Assembly (NCBI GenBank): GCA_038277395.1
Contig: CM076197.1
Span: forward strand, 85,263,050-85,327,049
Length of the DNA: 64,000 bases
Reading direction: 5' to 3'
From: Dryocosmus kuriphilus
Lineage: Eukaryota; Arthropoda; Insecta; Hymenoptera; Cynipidae
The stretch's first letter is position 1; every line of letters starts with the position of its first letter. The notes under the pieces are model-generated. The model ran no database searches. It had not been told where the DNA came from and was given only the letters and a program-made list of their open reading frames with translations. Of the stretch, positions 13,349-24,200 are shown piece by piece. Made by a program: the position numbers and the translations under genes.

Positions 13349-15940
13349 TGTAACGCTGCCTTTTTCCCGCCTCAGATTTCTCCAAGTCCCCCTAGTGGAT
13401 CGCTCAGTCTAAACCAGGGTAGGATGTGGGGGTAAGGGTCAAGACAGTGATAACAACGGTGTGTATGATCTAGTAACAAGAATACGACATTTATTGACCT
13501 ATAAGTGTACATCTCTAAGAGGGTGTTCGTGTGAATGAGTGTGTGGACGTGTTATTGTGTGTGGTGGTGTGCGTCGGCGAGCGTATGTGAGTGTGAACAT
13601 AATGTTATCGGTGTGTGTGTGTGAGTGAATATAAAACTGAGCGTGTTCCCGCACGCCGATGTGCGTGTGTGTGTGCGTATCGTTAGGTTTAGACGTCGTG
13701 ACGGCCTCATGTCGGCGGCGGTCGCGGGCGATTGTGTCGATGCCCCTCCTCGTCGGTCGATTCTGTAACAGATTAATTTCGGGTCCCAATAGAGCGGATA
13801 TCTCAGATGGCGGTGTTTATACGGATCGTGGTGGACCCGGGACTCCCCCTTGCGGTAAAGTACAGGTGGGTGGGGCATGAGTCCTGGGGCCACGATGGGT
13901 ACGCGCAATCGCGCGTCGGTGCGGTGGTTTTCGGAGGTCAGGATGCGGCTTGTCGGATCCAGTTCGCGGTCCCCGCGTGCGCGAGCGGGCCCCTGGAGGG
14001 CGTCCTTCCGTGTGCGTGTGTTTCGGTCACTTGTCTGTCACTGGTCCGCGGGTCGGGGTAGGATAGCCGGACAGAGGGGTGCCTAGGGGTACCTAGTGCA
14101 CGTCCTCTGTGTCGCATGAGCCAGACCACGGGTGTGCCCGTCCATCTACGGATGCGTCGGTTTCTCCAGGTAGGGATCGGGGGGTAGGGATAGCCGGACA
14201 GAGGTGTGCCTAGGGGGTACCTAGTGCACGTCCTCTGTGTCGCATGAGTCAGACCACGGGTGTGCCCGTCCATCTGCGGATGCGTCGGTTTCTCCAGGTA
14301 GGGACTGGGGGTAAGGATAGCCGGACAGAGGGTGCCTAGGGGGTACCTAGTGCACATCCTCTGTGTCGCATGAGCCAGACCACGGGTGTGCCCGTCCATC
14401 TGCGGATGCGTCGGTTTTTCTCCAGGTAGGGGTCAGGGGGTAAGGATAGCCGGACAGAGGGGTGCCTAGGGGGTACCTAGTGCACGTCCTCTGTGTCGCA
14501 TGAGCCAGACCACGGGTGTGCCCGTCCATCTGCGGATGCGTCGGTTTCTCCAGGTAGGGGTCGGCGGTAAGGATAGCCGGACAGAGGGGTGCCTAGGGGT
14601 GTGCCTAGTGCACGTCCTCTGTGTCGCATGAGCCAGACCACGGGTGTGCCCGTCCATCTGCGGATGCGTCGGTTTCTCCAGGTAGGGATCGGGGGTAAGG
14701 ATAGCCGGACAGAGGGGTGCCCAGGGGTACCTAGTGCGCGTCCTCTGTGTCGCATGAGCCAGACCACGGGTGTGCCCGTCCATCTGCGGATGCGTCGGTT
14801 TCTCCAGGTAGGGATCGGGGCGTAAGGATAGCCGGACAGAGGGGTGCCCAGGGGGTACCTAGTGCGCGTCCTCTGTGTCGCATGAGCCAGACCACGGGTG
14901 TGCCCGTCCATCTGCGGATGCGTCGGTTTCTCCAGGTAGGGATCGGGGCGTAAGGATAGCCGGACAGAGGGGTACCTAGGGGGTACCTAGTGCACGTCCT
15001 CTGTATCGCATGAGCCAGACCACGGGTGTGCCCGTCCATCTGCGAATGCGTCGGTTTTCTCCAGGTAGGGATCGGGGGGTAAGGATAGCCGGACAGAGGG
15101 GTGCCTAGGGGGTACCTAGTACACGTCCTCTGTGTCGCATGAGCCAGACCACGGGTGTGCCCGTCCATCTGCGGATGCGTCGGTTTCTCTGGGTAGGGAC
15201 TGGGGGGTGAGGATAGCCGGACAGTGGGGTGCCTAGGGGGTACCTAGTGCACGTTCTCTGTGTCGCATGAGCTAGACCACGGGTGTGCCCGTCCATCTGC
15301 GGATGCGTCGGTTTCTCCAGGTAGGGGTCGGGGGGTAAGGATAGCCGGACAGAGGGTTGCCCAGGGGTACCTAGTGCACGTCCTCTGTGTCGCATGAGCC
15401 AGACCACGGGTGTGCCCGTCCATCTGCGGATGCGTCGGTTTCTCCAGGTAGGGATCGGGGTGTAAGGATAGCCGGACAGAGGGGTACCTAGGGGGTACCT
15501 AGTGCACGTCCTCTGTGTCGCATGAGCCAGACCACGGGTGTGCCCGTCCATCTGCGGATGCGTCGGTTTCTCCAGGTAGGGACTGGTGGGTGAGGATAGG
15601 GGTCGGTACGTACGTCGTCGTCGTCGTCGTCGTCGTCTGGTCGCTCGGTAAACTCTACCACGGGTGTACCCGTCCGTAGAGGAACCGGTGCATCTTCTTC
15701 TCGTTGAGGCCAGTCGAGTCACCTCGACTGGACGCACCGAGTGAAGTGCCACGATCCACGTCTCGCTCGTGCTTATAACGACGCGAGCCGTGGGTCGCGT
15801 CGGCGCACTGGTTACTCTGTGGGGTAGGGATGGCACGTTCGCTCGTGCCGGCATGGTGACGTACACTGGCATAATATATATATATAGGTATGTTCGTAGT
15901 TCGAAGCCTGGGGGCCGTCGTGACGTAACACATCGTCACA
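13349..15940 (-). repeat. 3' LTR of gypsy element
   Basis: Matches 26,840-29,334 almost base for base outside the internal tandem array. In element orientation it starts at 15,940 with TGTGACGATGTG and ends at 13,349. A TATATATATATA tract at about 15,876-15,887, some 55-65 nt into the LTR, could serve as a TATA element, and TTACGTCACG near the start looks like a CRE-type site (inference). A (CGT)n stretch lies at about 15,606-15,640 and a TG-rich stretch at 13,500-13,680. Confidence 0.92.
14059..15595. repeat. ~128-bp tandem repeat inside 3' LTR, about 12 units
   Basis: A unit beginning GGATAGCCGGACAGAGG and ending in GGTTTCTCCAGGTAGGGA recurs about every 127-128 bp. The block CCGGACAG is found near 14,067, 14,194, 14,321, 14,450, 14,577, 14,705, 14,832, 14,960, 15,087, 15,216, 15,345 and 15,471. 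Units differ by a few substitutions and by the length of their G-runs. Because the unit is not far from a multiple of three and lacks stops, it generates long spurious frames on the minus strand (repeating MDGHTRG). Confidence 0.95.
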
Positions 15941-15963
15941 TTACCCCCCCCCCCCCCCCTTTT
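15941..15963 (-). other. polypurine tract next to 3' LTR
   Basis: On the element strand the sequence just upstream of the 3' LTR is CCAAAAGGGG followed by a long G-run and TAA. This purine run directly abuts the LTR, as expected of the plus-strand priming site of a gypsy element. Confidence 0.8.
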
Positions 15964-16003
15964 GGAGAGTGAAACTTTACGATTTTGCATTGAGAAAAAA
16001 AAA

Positions 16004-16018
16004 GGAATTTCGCTCTTA
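16004..16018. repeat. target-site duplication of nested LINE, 3' side
   Basis: GGAATTTCGCTCTTA, identical to 21,251-21,265. It borders the (TTA)n side of the LINE. Confidence 0.9.
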
Positions 16019-16119
16019 TTATTATTATTATTATTATTATTATTTCATACGGGCAGGGTCATTTAAGTCCCATAGCACTGAGGTTAGCTAATGTAACCTA
16101 TTGTACTTTACCGTTCGAT

Positions 16120-19100
16120 TTAAGCCTCTCTAAGGAGGCCAGTTTCCATCATATATGCGTATATCGCCGTATATGGAATATCTGCGAAATCCTCTGGTTC
16201 GCAGAATTGATTATCGAAATGCTTAGCTCTGAGACCCACCAGCACATCACACTCGCACAGTATGTGATGTGCTGTCTCCTCTCGGAAGCCGCATTTCCGA
16301 CAGCGAGGATCGCTGTCAATTTTCATATTAGTCAGGTGCTTCTTTAGGCGGCAGTGGCCCGTGAGCATTTCCACCACTATCTTCACCTGCTTTCTTCCCA
16401 TGTTCAGGAGTTTCTTAGATTTTCCTATGCATGGTTCTTTAATATATTTTTTAGAGTGTACCGCACCTCTTGTCACTCTCCAATACTCAATGTGCTCCTT
16501 CAAAAGCCATTTCTCAATGGCAAGCTTAGCTGAAGCATATGAGATTCCGCAGTATGGCTCAGGTCCATTGAAGGGTTTTATAGTCCCTCTTTTTGCGAGC
16601 GTATCTGCTATCTCGTTGCCCTCAATTTCCTCATGCCCAGGGACCCAAATCAATTTGACCCAGTTCTCACTAGACACTAAGAGGAGTTCTTGAAGGCAAC
16701 TCCAGACAAGTCTGGATGTAAATTCTTCCGATAGGAGGGCTTTCAGAGCCGCTTGACTGTCAGAGCATATGTAAACGTGATGATTGGTAAATCCACGCCT
16801 ACGAATCTCCTCAAGGCAGGCTTTAATGGCTATGATTTCAGCTTGGAAAACAGTGGGAAATTTACCCAGTGCGATTGTTATATCAGCACTGGGGTTCCTC
16901 CCGTGTACTCCAGCTCCAGTACCCAAGGAGTCTTTTGAGCCGTCCGTATACCAGACGAGACCTCCTGTAGTAAATATCTTCTTTCTCCTCTGCTCATCAT
17001 GCCAATCTTCCCTTTCTGGGAATAACACTTTAAATGGCTTCATGAACGAGTATTTCTTTAGCATGCTGTCAGAATGCATGCGAAGGATTTCATCCCCCAA
17101 AAATACGCCTTTTACCAAGTCGTGTAGGTTATGGCATTCAATGTTTCCATGACCCCTTTTTAGGGAGTGTCTATACGCTTCCGCCACAGCCCTCTGTTTA
17201 ATTAAGATGTGCAGCGGCGGTATGCTCAAAATAGTCTCCAATGCAGCTGTTGGAGTTGTCCTCATTGAACCAGTGATTGCCAGGCAAAAGACCCTTTGTA
17301 GGCTCTCCAACTGGTTCCTGGTGCTTGTGAGGCTTGCTCTATGCCCCCAAATCAATGAGGTATAGGTTATAATTGGTCTAATGATTATTGTGTATAACCA
17401 ATACACCACCTTGGGCTTTAATCCCCAATTCTTTCCGATTGCGCCTCTGCAAGCCCAGAAGGCTGCTTTGGCCTTTTTAACGATTGCGTCCACATGCATC
17501 TTCCAAGTCAATTTAGGGTCGAAAATAACGCCTAAATACTTAGCCGATGTCGAGAAATCGACTTTCTTGTCGTAGAACGTGGGATTCACGAGATCAGGCA
17601 GATTCCTGCGTCTCGTAAAAACCAAAAGTTCAGTTTTATCTGGATTAAAAGATAGGGCACGATCGTTGCACCAACATTCTACGACGTTGAGAGCATTCTG
17701 CATGAATCCGATCAACGTTCCTTCATGCTTACCTGTTATTAGAATAACAAGGTCATCTACATAACCTTGCGTGTAGTATCCTAATTCATTTAACCTACAT
17801 ACTAGGTCATCAATGACGAGTGCCCACAGGGTGGAGGATAGCACGCCTCCCTGTGGGCACCCCTTTTTAATCTTCGCTCTCACGTTACATCCGTGAAGCG
17901 AAGATTGGACTATTCTGTTGCACAACATTGAGCGCAACCATCTGTTAACCGTGGAGCCTACACAATGACTCTTAGCAGAATCGAATATAGACTCCGTTGG
18001 GGTGTTACTAAAGGCACCCTCTACGTCTAAAAACGCTGCAATCGCGACCTCCCCTAATCGTCCTGCCTTTTGAACGCGGGAGGCAAATGCGAAAAGTGCG
18101 TCAATAGTTGATTTACCTTTCTGTGAGGCAAATTGATTACTATGAAGTGGTTTGTTTGGTAAAATTACCTCCTTCATATGAAAATCTACTAACTTTTCTA
18201 ATGTTTTTAACATAAAAGAAGTTAGGCTAATTGGTCTGAATGACTTGGCCTCATAGTATGAGTCCCTCCCCGGTTTTGGTATGAAAATCGCTTTGACTCT
18301 CCTCCATGCCGCAGGGGTATATCCCATAGCTATGCACGCTCTAAAGATGTTACATAACGTTCTAATTAGAACGTCCAACCCTTCTTGAATCAACGCCGGA
18401 AAAATACCGTCTTCCCCGGCGGCTTTGTATGGATTAAAGTGTCGAACAACCCACCTAATTTTTGAATGTGTTACAATCCGGCTTGCCATTCTCCAATCAT
18501 TCCCATTGGCCCTATGATCTGGGCCGTCGGTGGAATTTAACCTATCGGCCTCTTCCTCCAACTGACTCTCAGATCCGGAACCGGGAAAGTGAACACTCAT
18601 GAGGTGTTCAAGGATTTCGCTAGCCGTTTCTGTCATATCTCCTGTTGGCAGTGTTAACGCCCTCAGCTGACATGCTGGATTTTTCTTAAGGGCTCTCTGG
18701 AGTTTAGCAGTATCAGGTACGTTTTGAATGCCCTGGCAATGCCCCCTCCATGAGATCCTTTTAGCCGATCGTATTTCGTTAGTATATTTTACTATACTAG
18801 CTCTATACGCTTCCCAATTACCAGTTTTCCTGGCTCTATTAAATAGTCTCCTAGTTTCTTTTTTTAAAATCTGAAGTCTATTATTCCATCAAGGAGCATC
18901 CTTGTCTATTTTCTTAATACGAAGAGGACAGTTGTCCTCATACGATTTATGTATAGCCATATTGACTACATCCACCGCAAATTCTAGCTGATCGGTTGAT
19001 CCGATCCTTCCAGGAATAATTGCCAAGGCCTCCCCAAGATCCTCCCTGTATTTATCCCAGTCGGTCGCTCTTGGGTTCCTATACCTGATCGGATCAGAAG

Positions 19101-19800
19101 CGTCAGCAGTCAGTGAAAAGCATATATGCCTGTGATCTGACAGGGATGTCTCCGGCGATACATGCCATTCCCCGAACGCTTCACTAATGGATATAGAGCA
19201 TATAGTTATGTCAATAACCTCCTGACACCTAGCTGTCACAAAGGTTGGAGTATTTCCGCGATTTAATATAGTTAAATCGGTAGTTGAAAGGTAATCTAAA
19301 AGATACTCACCTCTACTGTTGATGTCCTTGCTGTTCCATATCGTGTGATGCGCGTTTGCGTCACATCCGATAATCATCGGCCATCCTTTTGAACCGCAAT
19401 AATCTACCAAACGTCTCAACTCTTCTGATGGTGGTGGGAGTAGGGAGTCGAATGGCAGGTACGCAGAGCAAATCACCAAGGGCTGTCGTTTTTCTCCCTC
19501 CATGTGCTGGGTCTTGATCGCTACAAGGTCTCTACCACAAAACCTTGGCAAGCAAACAAAGTCAATGTCCCTTCTAACATATATGGCTGTCCGAGGGTTT
19601 TCATTCGTTCTATTGTAAACTATAGATCCATGTTTCTGGCTTATGCCCTTCACCTCCTCCTTGTAGCTCCAAGGTTCTTGGATCAGTGCAACTGCCGTCT
19701 TTTCCACTGTAATGCGTCTGCTTAATACGGCAGATGCACCTTTACAGTGATGCAGGTTTATCTGGATAAAATCCAAACCCGACCTTCTGGTGCTGCCCAT
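16120..19800 (-). pseudogene. LINE ORF2: endonuclease-RT-RNase H, one nonsense codon
   Basis: 1,227 codons counting the stop, read through one in-frame TGA at 18,891-18,889 that stands where the family usually has Trp (DAP-stop-WNN). Order: EEP endonuclease (about residues 1-230; QINLHH, LIQEPW, IIGCDANAHH, LSDHRHICF). Then comes reverse transcriptase (about 410-700; FRPISLTSF, AFLDVEGAF, CPQGGVLSS and catalytic GYVDDLVIL). RNase H follows (about 930-1,060; YTDGSK, CSDSQAAL, WVPGHEEIEGNEIAD). Last is a C-terminal CRKCGFREETAHHILCEC zinc-binding motif. It would copy LINE RNA into DNA at a nicked target. The ATG at 19,800 overlaps the ORF1 stop as TAATG. Apart from the TGA it is open end to end, so the element died recently, or the codon is a sequencing error. 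Confidence 0.9.
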
Positions 19801-20828
19801 TACGAGGCACCAACCTCCATTTGCTGGCCCGAGGGCAGCTGTTCTTCCGCTGTCCCCGTTGTGCTCTTTCTTTTGGAGAGAATCTTCATCTGGATTCTTC
19901 GCATCCCCAGATAAGGTCTGCAGTCGATCCTCTCGATGTGCTCGACGATAGAAGGTTCCACACCCAAGACCAACTGAGTTGACTTGGTGTCCCTCTTAAC
20001 GTCGATGATGGTCCAATCCTCCACATTTAGGGTGGGGTTTTGGACCGCCATCCTCTTGAGGATGGATGTCGGCTCCTCAGATATGCCTTGGATCCATGCG
20101 ATGACCTTGACTGGCTTGGGAAGGTCCTTAGAGTCAATAACCTTGAATCCCGCACCCTCCCAAGGTCTCAAACCGTCGACCGCCCCGATGAGCCATACCC
20201 TTGACACCTCATCCGCGCAGACGACAGCCATCACCCCATTTCTACCACGGCAATCCTCAAACCTCGGGATAATGTCACCAGGTTTTACTCCGGCGATCAT
20301 GCTCTCGAGGGCTGCTTCCACAGCCGTTGCTTGCTCCGAACTGAACTTCTCTTGCGGGAAGCCTTCCGGAACAATGGCCATCTTCAGGTGGCTTTGAAGG
20401 GCGAGACTATATGAGTCTCGGGTGTCAGCGACCTTACCCCTCTTACTCTCCCTGTCTTGATTAGGTGTACTGCCGTCAGACCGAGACCGTTTTGGGGTCT
20501 CAGGTTTAGGAACTTCGCCGCGCTGCAATTGCAGCTGCTGGCGTTGGTACCTTCTTCTGGCGGCAGTACTATACTTTCTTTTCTTAGGGCCTTCACCAGC
20601 TCCAGCTTTCTCAGTGGCTTTGGCTTCGTTAATGTGACTAATTAAAGTCTCATTTCCAGCTGTACCACCCGAGGTAGCCGGAACCGTGTCGGCCCCTTGT
20701 TGATTCAAAGGTGATTTAACACCTTCACTAGTCTCCATACTCTCGAGAGAGGATGGAGTGTTCACGACAGGTGTCATTGAAGTCACCCGTTCGTGTGTTT
20801 GTTTTTTGTTTTTATTAACGGAATCCAT
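19800..20828 (-). CDS. LINE ORF1 protein (DUF4780-like)
   Basis: 342 residues from the first in-frame ATG (MDSVNKNKKQ); the frame stays open upstream to about 20,963 without an earlier ATG. The first 130 residues are Ser/Thr-rich then strongly basic (PKKRKYS, RRRYQRQQ, KRSRSDG), suited to RNA or nuclear targeting. The C-terminal half (about residues 150-310; VPEGFP, GVMAVVCADEVSRVWL, VKVIAWIQG, QNPTLNVEDW) resembles the DUF4780 domain found in ORF1-type proteins of insect LINEs. No CCHC knuckles are present, unlike the classic I element. Presumed role: RNA-binding ORF1 protein of the retrotransposition complex. Its stop codon overlaps the ORF2 start. Confidence 0.75.
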   Translation of the reverse strand: MDSVNKNKKQTHERVTSMTPVVNTPSSLESMETSEGVKSPLNQQGADTVPATSGGTAGNETLISHINEAKATEKAGAGEGPKKRKYSTAARRRYQRQQLQLQRGEVPKPETPKRSRSDGSTPNQDRESKRGKVADTRDSYSLALQSHLKMAIVPEGFPQEKFSSEQATAVEAALESMIAGVKPGDIIPRFEDCRGRNGVMAVVCADEVSRVWLIGAVDGLRPWEGAGFKVIDSKDLPKPVKVIAWIQGISEEPTSILKRMAVQNPTLNVEDWTIIDVKRDTKSTQLVLGVEPSIVEHIERIDCRPYLGMRRIQMKILSKRKSTTGTAEEQLPSGQQMEVGAS

Positions 20829-21250
20829 ATTGTTCCCACGATTAGCTAGGGAATTAAAAGGTCCATCCCCACAGAGCCCCGCTTGTGGGGATAAGGCACT
20901 TTTACACTGGGAGGTTGCCCGGTATCCCAGGACACCGTTAGAGTCACCATTCCTTGGTAACACTCAGCCTTCGACACGGTCGTTAACGTCTTGGCTTAGG
21001 GGCTGTTTTTTGGGAATCGAGTGCCACTCGACGTTCGCTGCTTGGTCGAATTCCCGCTGATACTTCCCCCTTACTAACCAACAACTCCTACCCGAAAGGG
21101 TCGTCCTCGCTGCGGCTTCCAGGCCGTTGTTATCCGCGGAAATTCTTAGGCCTCCTCACCACGACCAGGTCCGAATTCTTCTTCTCCTTAGGCAGGGAAA
21201 TTTAATTCCCCGTTATAGGGAGTAGAAGAGTTCACGCGTCCCATAGAGGA

Positions 21251-21265
21251 GGAATTTCGCTCTTA
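21251..21265. repeat. target-site duplication of nested LINE, 5' side
   Basis: GGAATTTCGCTCTTA, the partner of 16,004-16,018. It lies 9 nt downstream of the gypsy pol stop (element strand). Confidence 0.9.
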
Positions 21266-21273
21266 CTTACGAT

Positions 21274-24200
21274 TTAGTTTTGCGCGGTGATCTTCCAACG
21301 TCCGTCGATCCGGAGGCGCAGCGTCAGCTTCTTTCCATCGACCTCCGTTCGGTAACGCCTCAAGCCGAGCGGAATCTGGACGATGCTTCCGTTCGGTAAG
21401 GCCACCTCGTGTTTGGGCTCCGCTGGGTCAGTTGTCGCCCCCGTCGTTGGTGCTGGCGGTTCGACGGGGCCATTCTGTGAGGTCGGCGTAGGTGGCATTG
21501 CTGCGGCTGGTATCACGATGGTCTGGGTGGCCGATGTTGGCCCGGGCTGGACGCCTGGTGTCGGTATGGGCCGGATTCGGCCCATTCTGGCTCGTCTGGT
21601 GGGGTTCGGCCATGGCGGTATTAGGAGGGTGCATCGGTGGGGTAGTGGCGGTGCGGCTTCAACACTAACCGCCCTTACTTCTTCCACCATGCGGACCGGT
21701 TTACGCAGCACCTCTATGCTCCTGATGCGAGGTCTGGTCTCCGGAGCTTCGATAGGCCTCCTCCTTACCCCGGTATGGACCCTTGCTGGTCGAGTCGGTT
21801 TACGGGTGGTTGCGGTGGACGTGGTTGCGTCATCCTCCATCTCGTACAGTGGCCCGATCACCCTGAACCGCCTGAAGTTTCCTGCCTCCAGGACTCTCTG
21901 CAAGGCTTTGATCTCTGCTTCCAACGTAGTTTCCCTCTGGCTCGTGTCCATGTCGGTAGTTCGGTTAGTACTGTGCCGTAACGCGGCTACTTGGTCCTTT
22001 ACCGCTGTGGTCGCTCCCACCCTCGGTGGCCTGGCGGTTGCCATGGTTATCCCCGTTCTCTGCCGTGCGGCGTTCGGCGTTGAGTGGTGACTGCCGGTAC
22101 GGGTCGTCCACGGATCGCTATGGTCCAGGCTTGCCGTGGGTGCTTCTACTCGACTCACGTCAGTTGTCTGGTCGTTCGTTACTTGCTCTAGTGCCGTCAT
22201 CGGTTCTTCTACGGTGTCTTCTTCGTACGGTTTTAGATCTTTAACGTGGACGTGGCGGTGTAGGTTACCCTTGTCGTCCTTTAAATCGTAGATCACATCT
22301 GATTTCTTTTGGTGGATTGTGAATGGGCCGTTATATTTGGCCGCGAGTTTGGCGTTGAAGCTATCAATTTTTCTGGACAGGTAATGGTTTCTCTGTAGTA
22401 TTCTCGCGCCGACCAGTGGAGTCCATCTCCTCCGCCTTAAGTTGTAGTTGCTTTGTTGTTTCTGGAAATTTTTGGCCATCTGTTTCTGGGCGAGTTCCAA
22501 GGCCGCGTGTAGTTTGGCGATTTGTTGAGCACGCTTCTCCTGGTTTGGTAGGGAGGCTTCTTGTACCAGGCTGCCCGGGGGTCGTAATTCGCGCCCGTAA
22601 TTTAAGTAGGCTGGTGAGTACCCGGTCGCCGTGCTTGTTGCCGTATTGTACGCGAACTGTAGTTTGTTAACGTGGGTGTCCCTTGTCTTCTGGGACTTCT
22701 CGACGTTTTGCGATATCATTGTCTTTATAACTCGGTTTGCTCGTTCGACTGGGTTGCACTGCGGTGTGTATGGCGGTGTCAGGCGGTGATGTATTCGCGA
22801 CTCGGTGAGTAGCTTTCGGACCTCCTTACTGATGAATTGGCGTCCGTTGTCCGAGGTGATGGTCTTCGGGCAACCGTGACGGAGGCAGATCCTATTCCTT
22901 ATGGCGGTGGCTACTGCTTGGCCGGTGGCTTTCCTTAAGGGGTGTATCTCCACCCACTTGGTGTAGCGGTCCTGCATCACGAGGAGCCAGGTGTGCCCGG
23001 TTGTGGAGCGAGGCAGGGGTCCAACCAGGTCCACTGAGACCATTTCCCAGGGTTGACTAACGTTGGTGGCCTGCATCTCGCCGGCTGGAGCCTGCTGTTG
23101 TGCTTTGAACTTCTGACAGTTTGGGCAGTTTCGCACGTGCCTGGTGCCCATCCTAAGCATTCCGGGCCAGAAGTAGTGGCGGGATAGGCGGTTAAGTGTT
23201 TTGGCCACTCCTAGGTGTCCAGCGGTTGGTTCATTGTGGACCTCCCGTAATACTCGCTGTTGCTCTGCTCGTGGGACGCAGATTTTCCATTCTTCGTCTG
23301 GCCCGTAGTCGTTGAAATCTAGGGTATGCAGGAAGCGTCGGTACAGGCGGCCGTTGATGATGCGGAATTCAAAGTTGTTGGTCGGATCGTCTTGTGTCGC
23401 TCTGAAACGTCCCTGGTACCAATCCTTGCCCTCCACGGCGCAGACGGGTAATGGTTGCCGGGATAGGGTGTCGGCGAGTAAGTTGTCTGCTCCCTTTCGG
23501 TATTTGATTTCAAAATCCCATTGGCTGAGTTCCATAGCCCAGCGGGCTAGACGGCCGGAGGGGTTGTCGATCTTGTCGAGCCATTTCAGTGACAGGTGGT
23601 CGGTCAGGACGACAAACTGGTATCCCTCGAGGTAATCCCGCATTTTCCACACTCCCCATTTCACGGCTAGGCATTCGAGTTCGGTGACGGAGTAGTTGCG
23701 TTCGGCTTTTGCTAACGACCTGCTGGCGTAGGCGATGATTCGTTCGGTGTCGTCTACCTGTTGGGTCAGGGCTGCTCCTAGAACTTCCCGGCTGGCGTCG
23801 CTCTGTAATGTGAATATCCTGTTCCAGTCGGGGCAGGCGAGAATCGGGGCTGACGTCAGTCGTAGTTTCAACTCTTCGAAGGCTTGCTGTTGGTCCTCGG
23901 TCCAGTCCCATTTCGCCTTCTTCCGTAGTAACTTGTGAAGCGGTGCGGCGACTTTTGCCACGTCCTTTATGAAGCGTCTGTACCAGGAGATCAGACCCAG
24001 GAACTGGCGGGCTTCTTTCAGGTTTTTTGGTGGTGTCAGATGTTGTATGGCGGCCACCTTGTGTGTAGCCCTTTGTTGTTGACTACGTGTCCCAGGTATT
24101 TTATCTCCTCCCGGAAGAACTGGCATTTGTCTGGATTAGGGTTGAGGTTGGCTTGGTGAAGTCTCTGGAAAACTTTGGCTAGTGTTTCGAGGTGACTCTG

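Larger units (their letters stand above)
16019..21250 (-). mobile_element. I/LOA-type non-LTR retrotransposon nested in gypsy
   Basis: A 5.2 kb LINE with two ORFs on the minus strand. ORF1 (20,828-19,800) is followed by ORF2 with endonuclease, RT, RNase H and a C-terminal zinc-binding segment. The 3' end is a (TAA)n tail, seen on the plus strand as (ATT)n at 16,019-16,045, typical of I-superfamily elements. A 15-bp duplication flanks it. An RNase H domain places it in the I superfamily rather than Jockey or RTE. The endonuclease opening (FIQINLHHCKGAS) and the ORF1 type favour a LOA-like or related clade, but the clade needs a phylogeny. One nonsense codon in ORF2 is the only break seen. Confidence 0.9.

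Noticed and set aside
14059..15595. Regular repeat spacing suggestive of a CRISPR-like array
   Set aside because: Units are contiguous, about 128 bp, without unique spacers, inside an LTR of a eukaryotic element.
13938..15872. Long minus-strand frames with repeating MDGHTRG peptide
   Set aside because: They are produced by the ~128-bp tandem repeat in the LTR, lie in several frames at once, and recur in both LTRs. No protein family is recognised.
20829..20963. Longer N-terminus for LINE ORF1
   Set aside because: The extra 45 codons have no ATG (first codon GTG). The ATG at 20,828 is the first usable start.
15941..21273. Possible env gene between pol and 3' LTR
   Set aside because: The space is filled by the nested LINE. 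Only about 90 nt belong to the gypsy element itself, so no env is present.
21383..22090. 235-codon plus-strand frame
   Set aside because: Antisense of the GC-rich Pro/Thr tail of gypsy pol; no domain, and the opposite frame is a real polyprotein.
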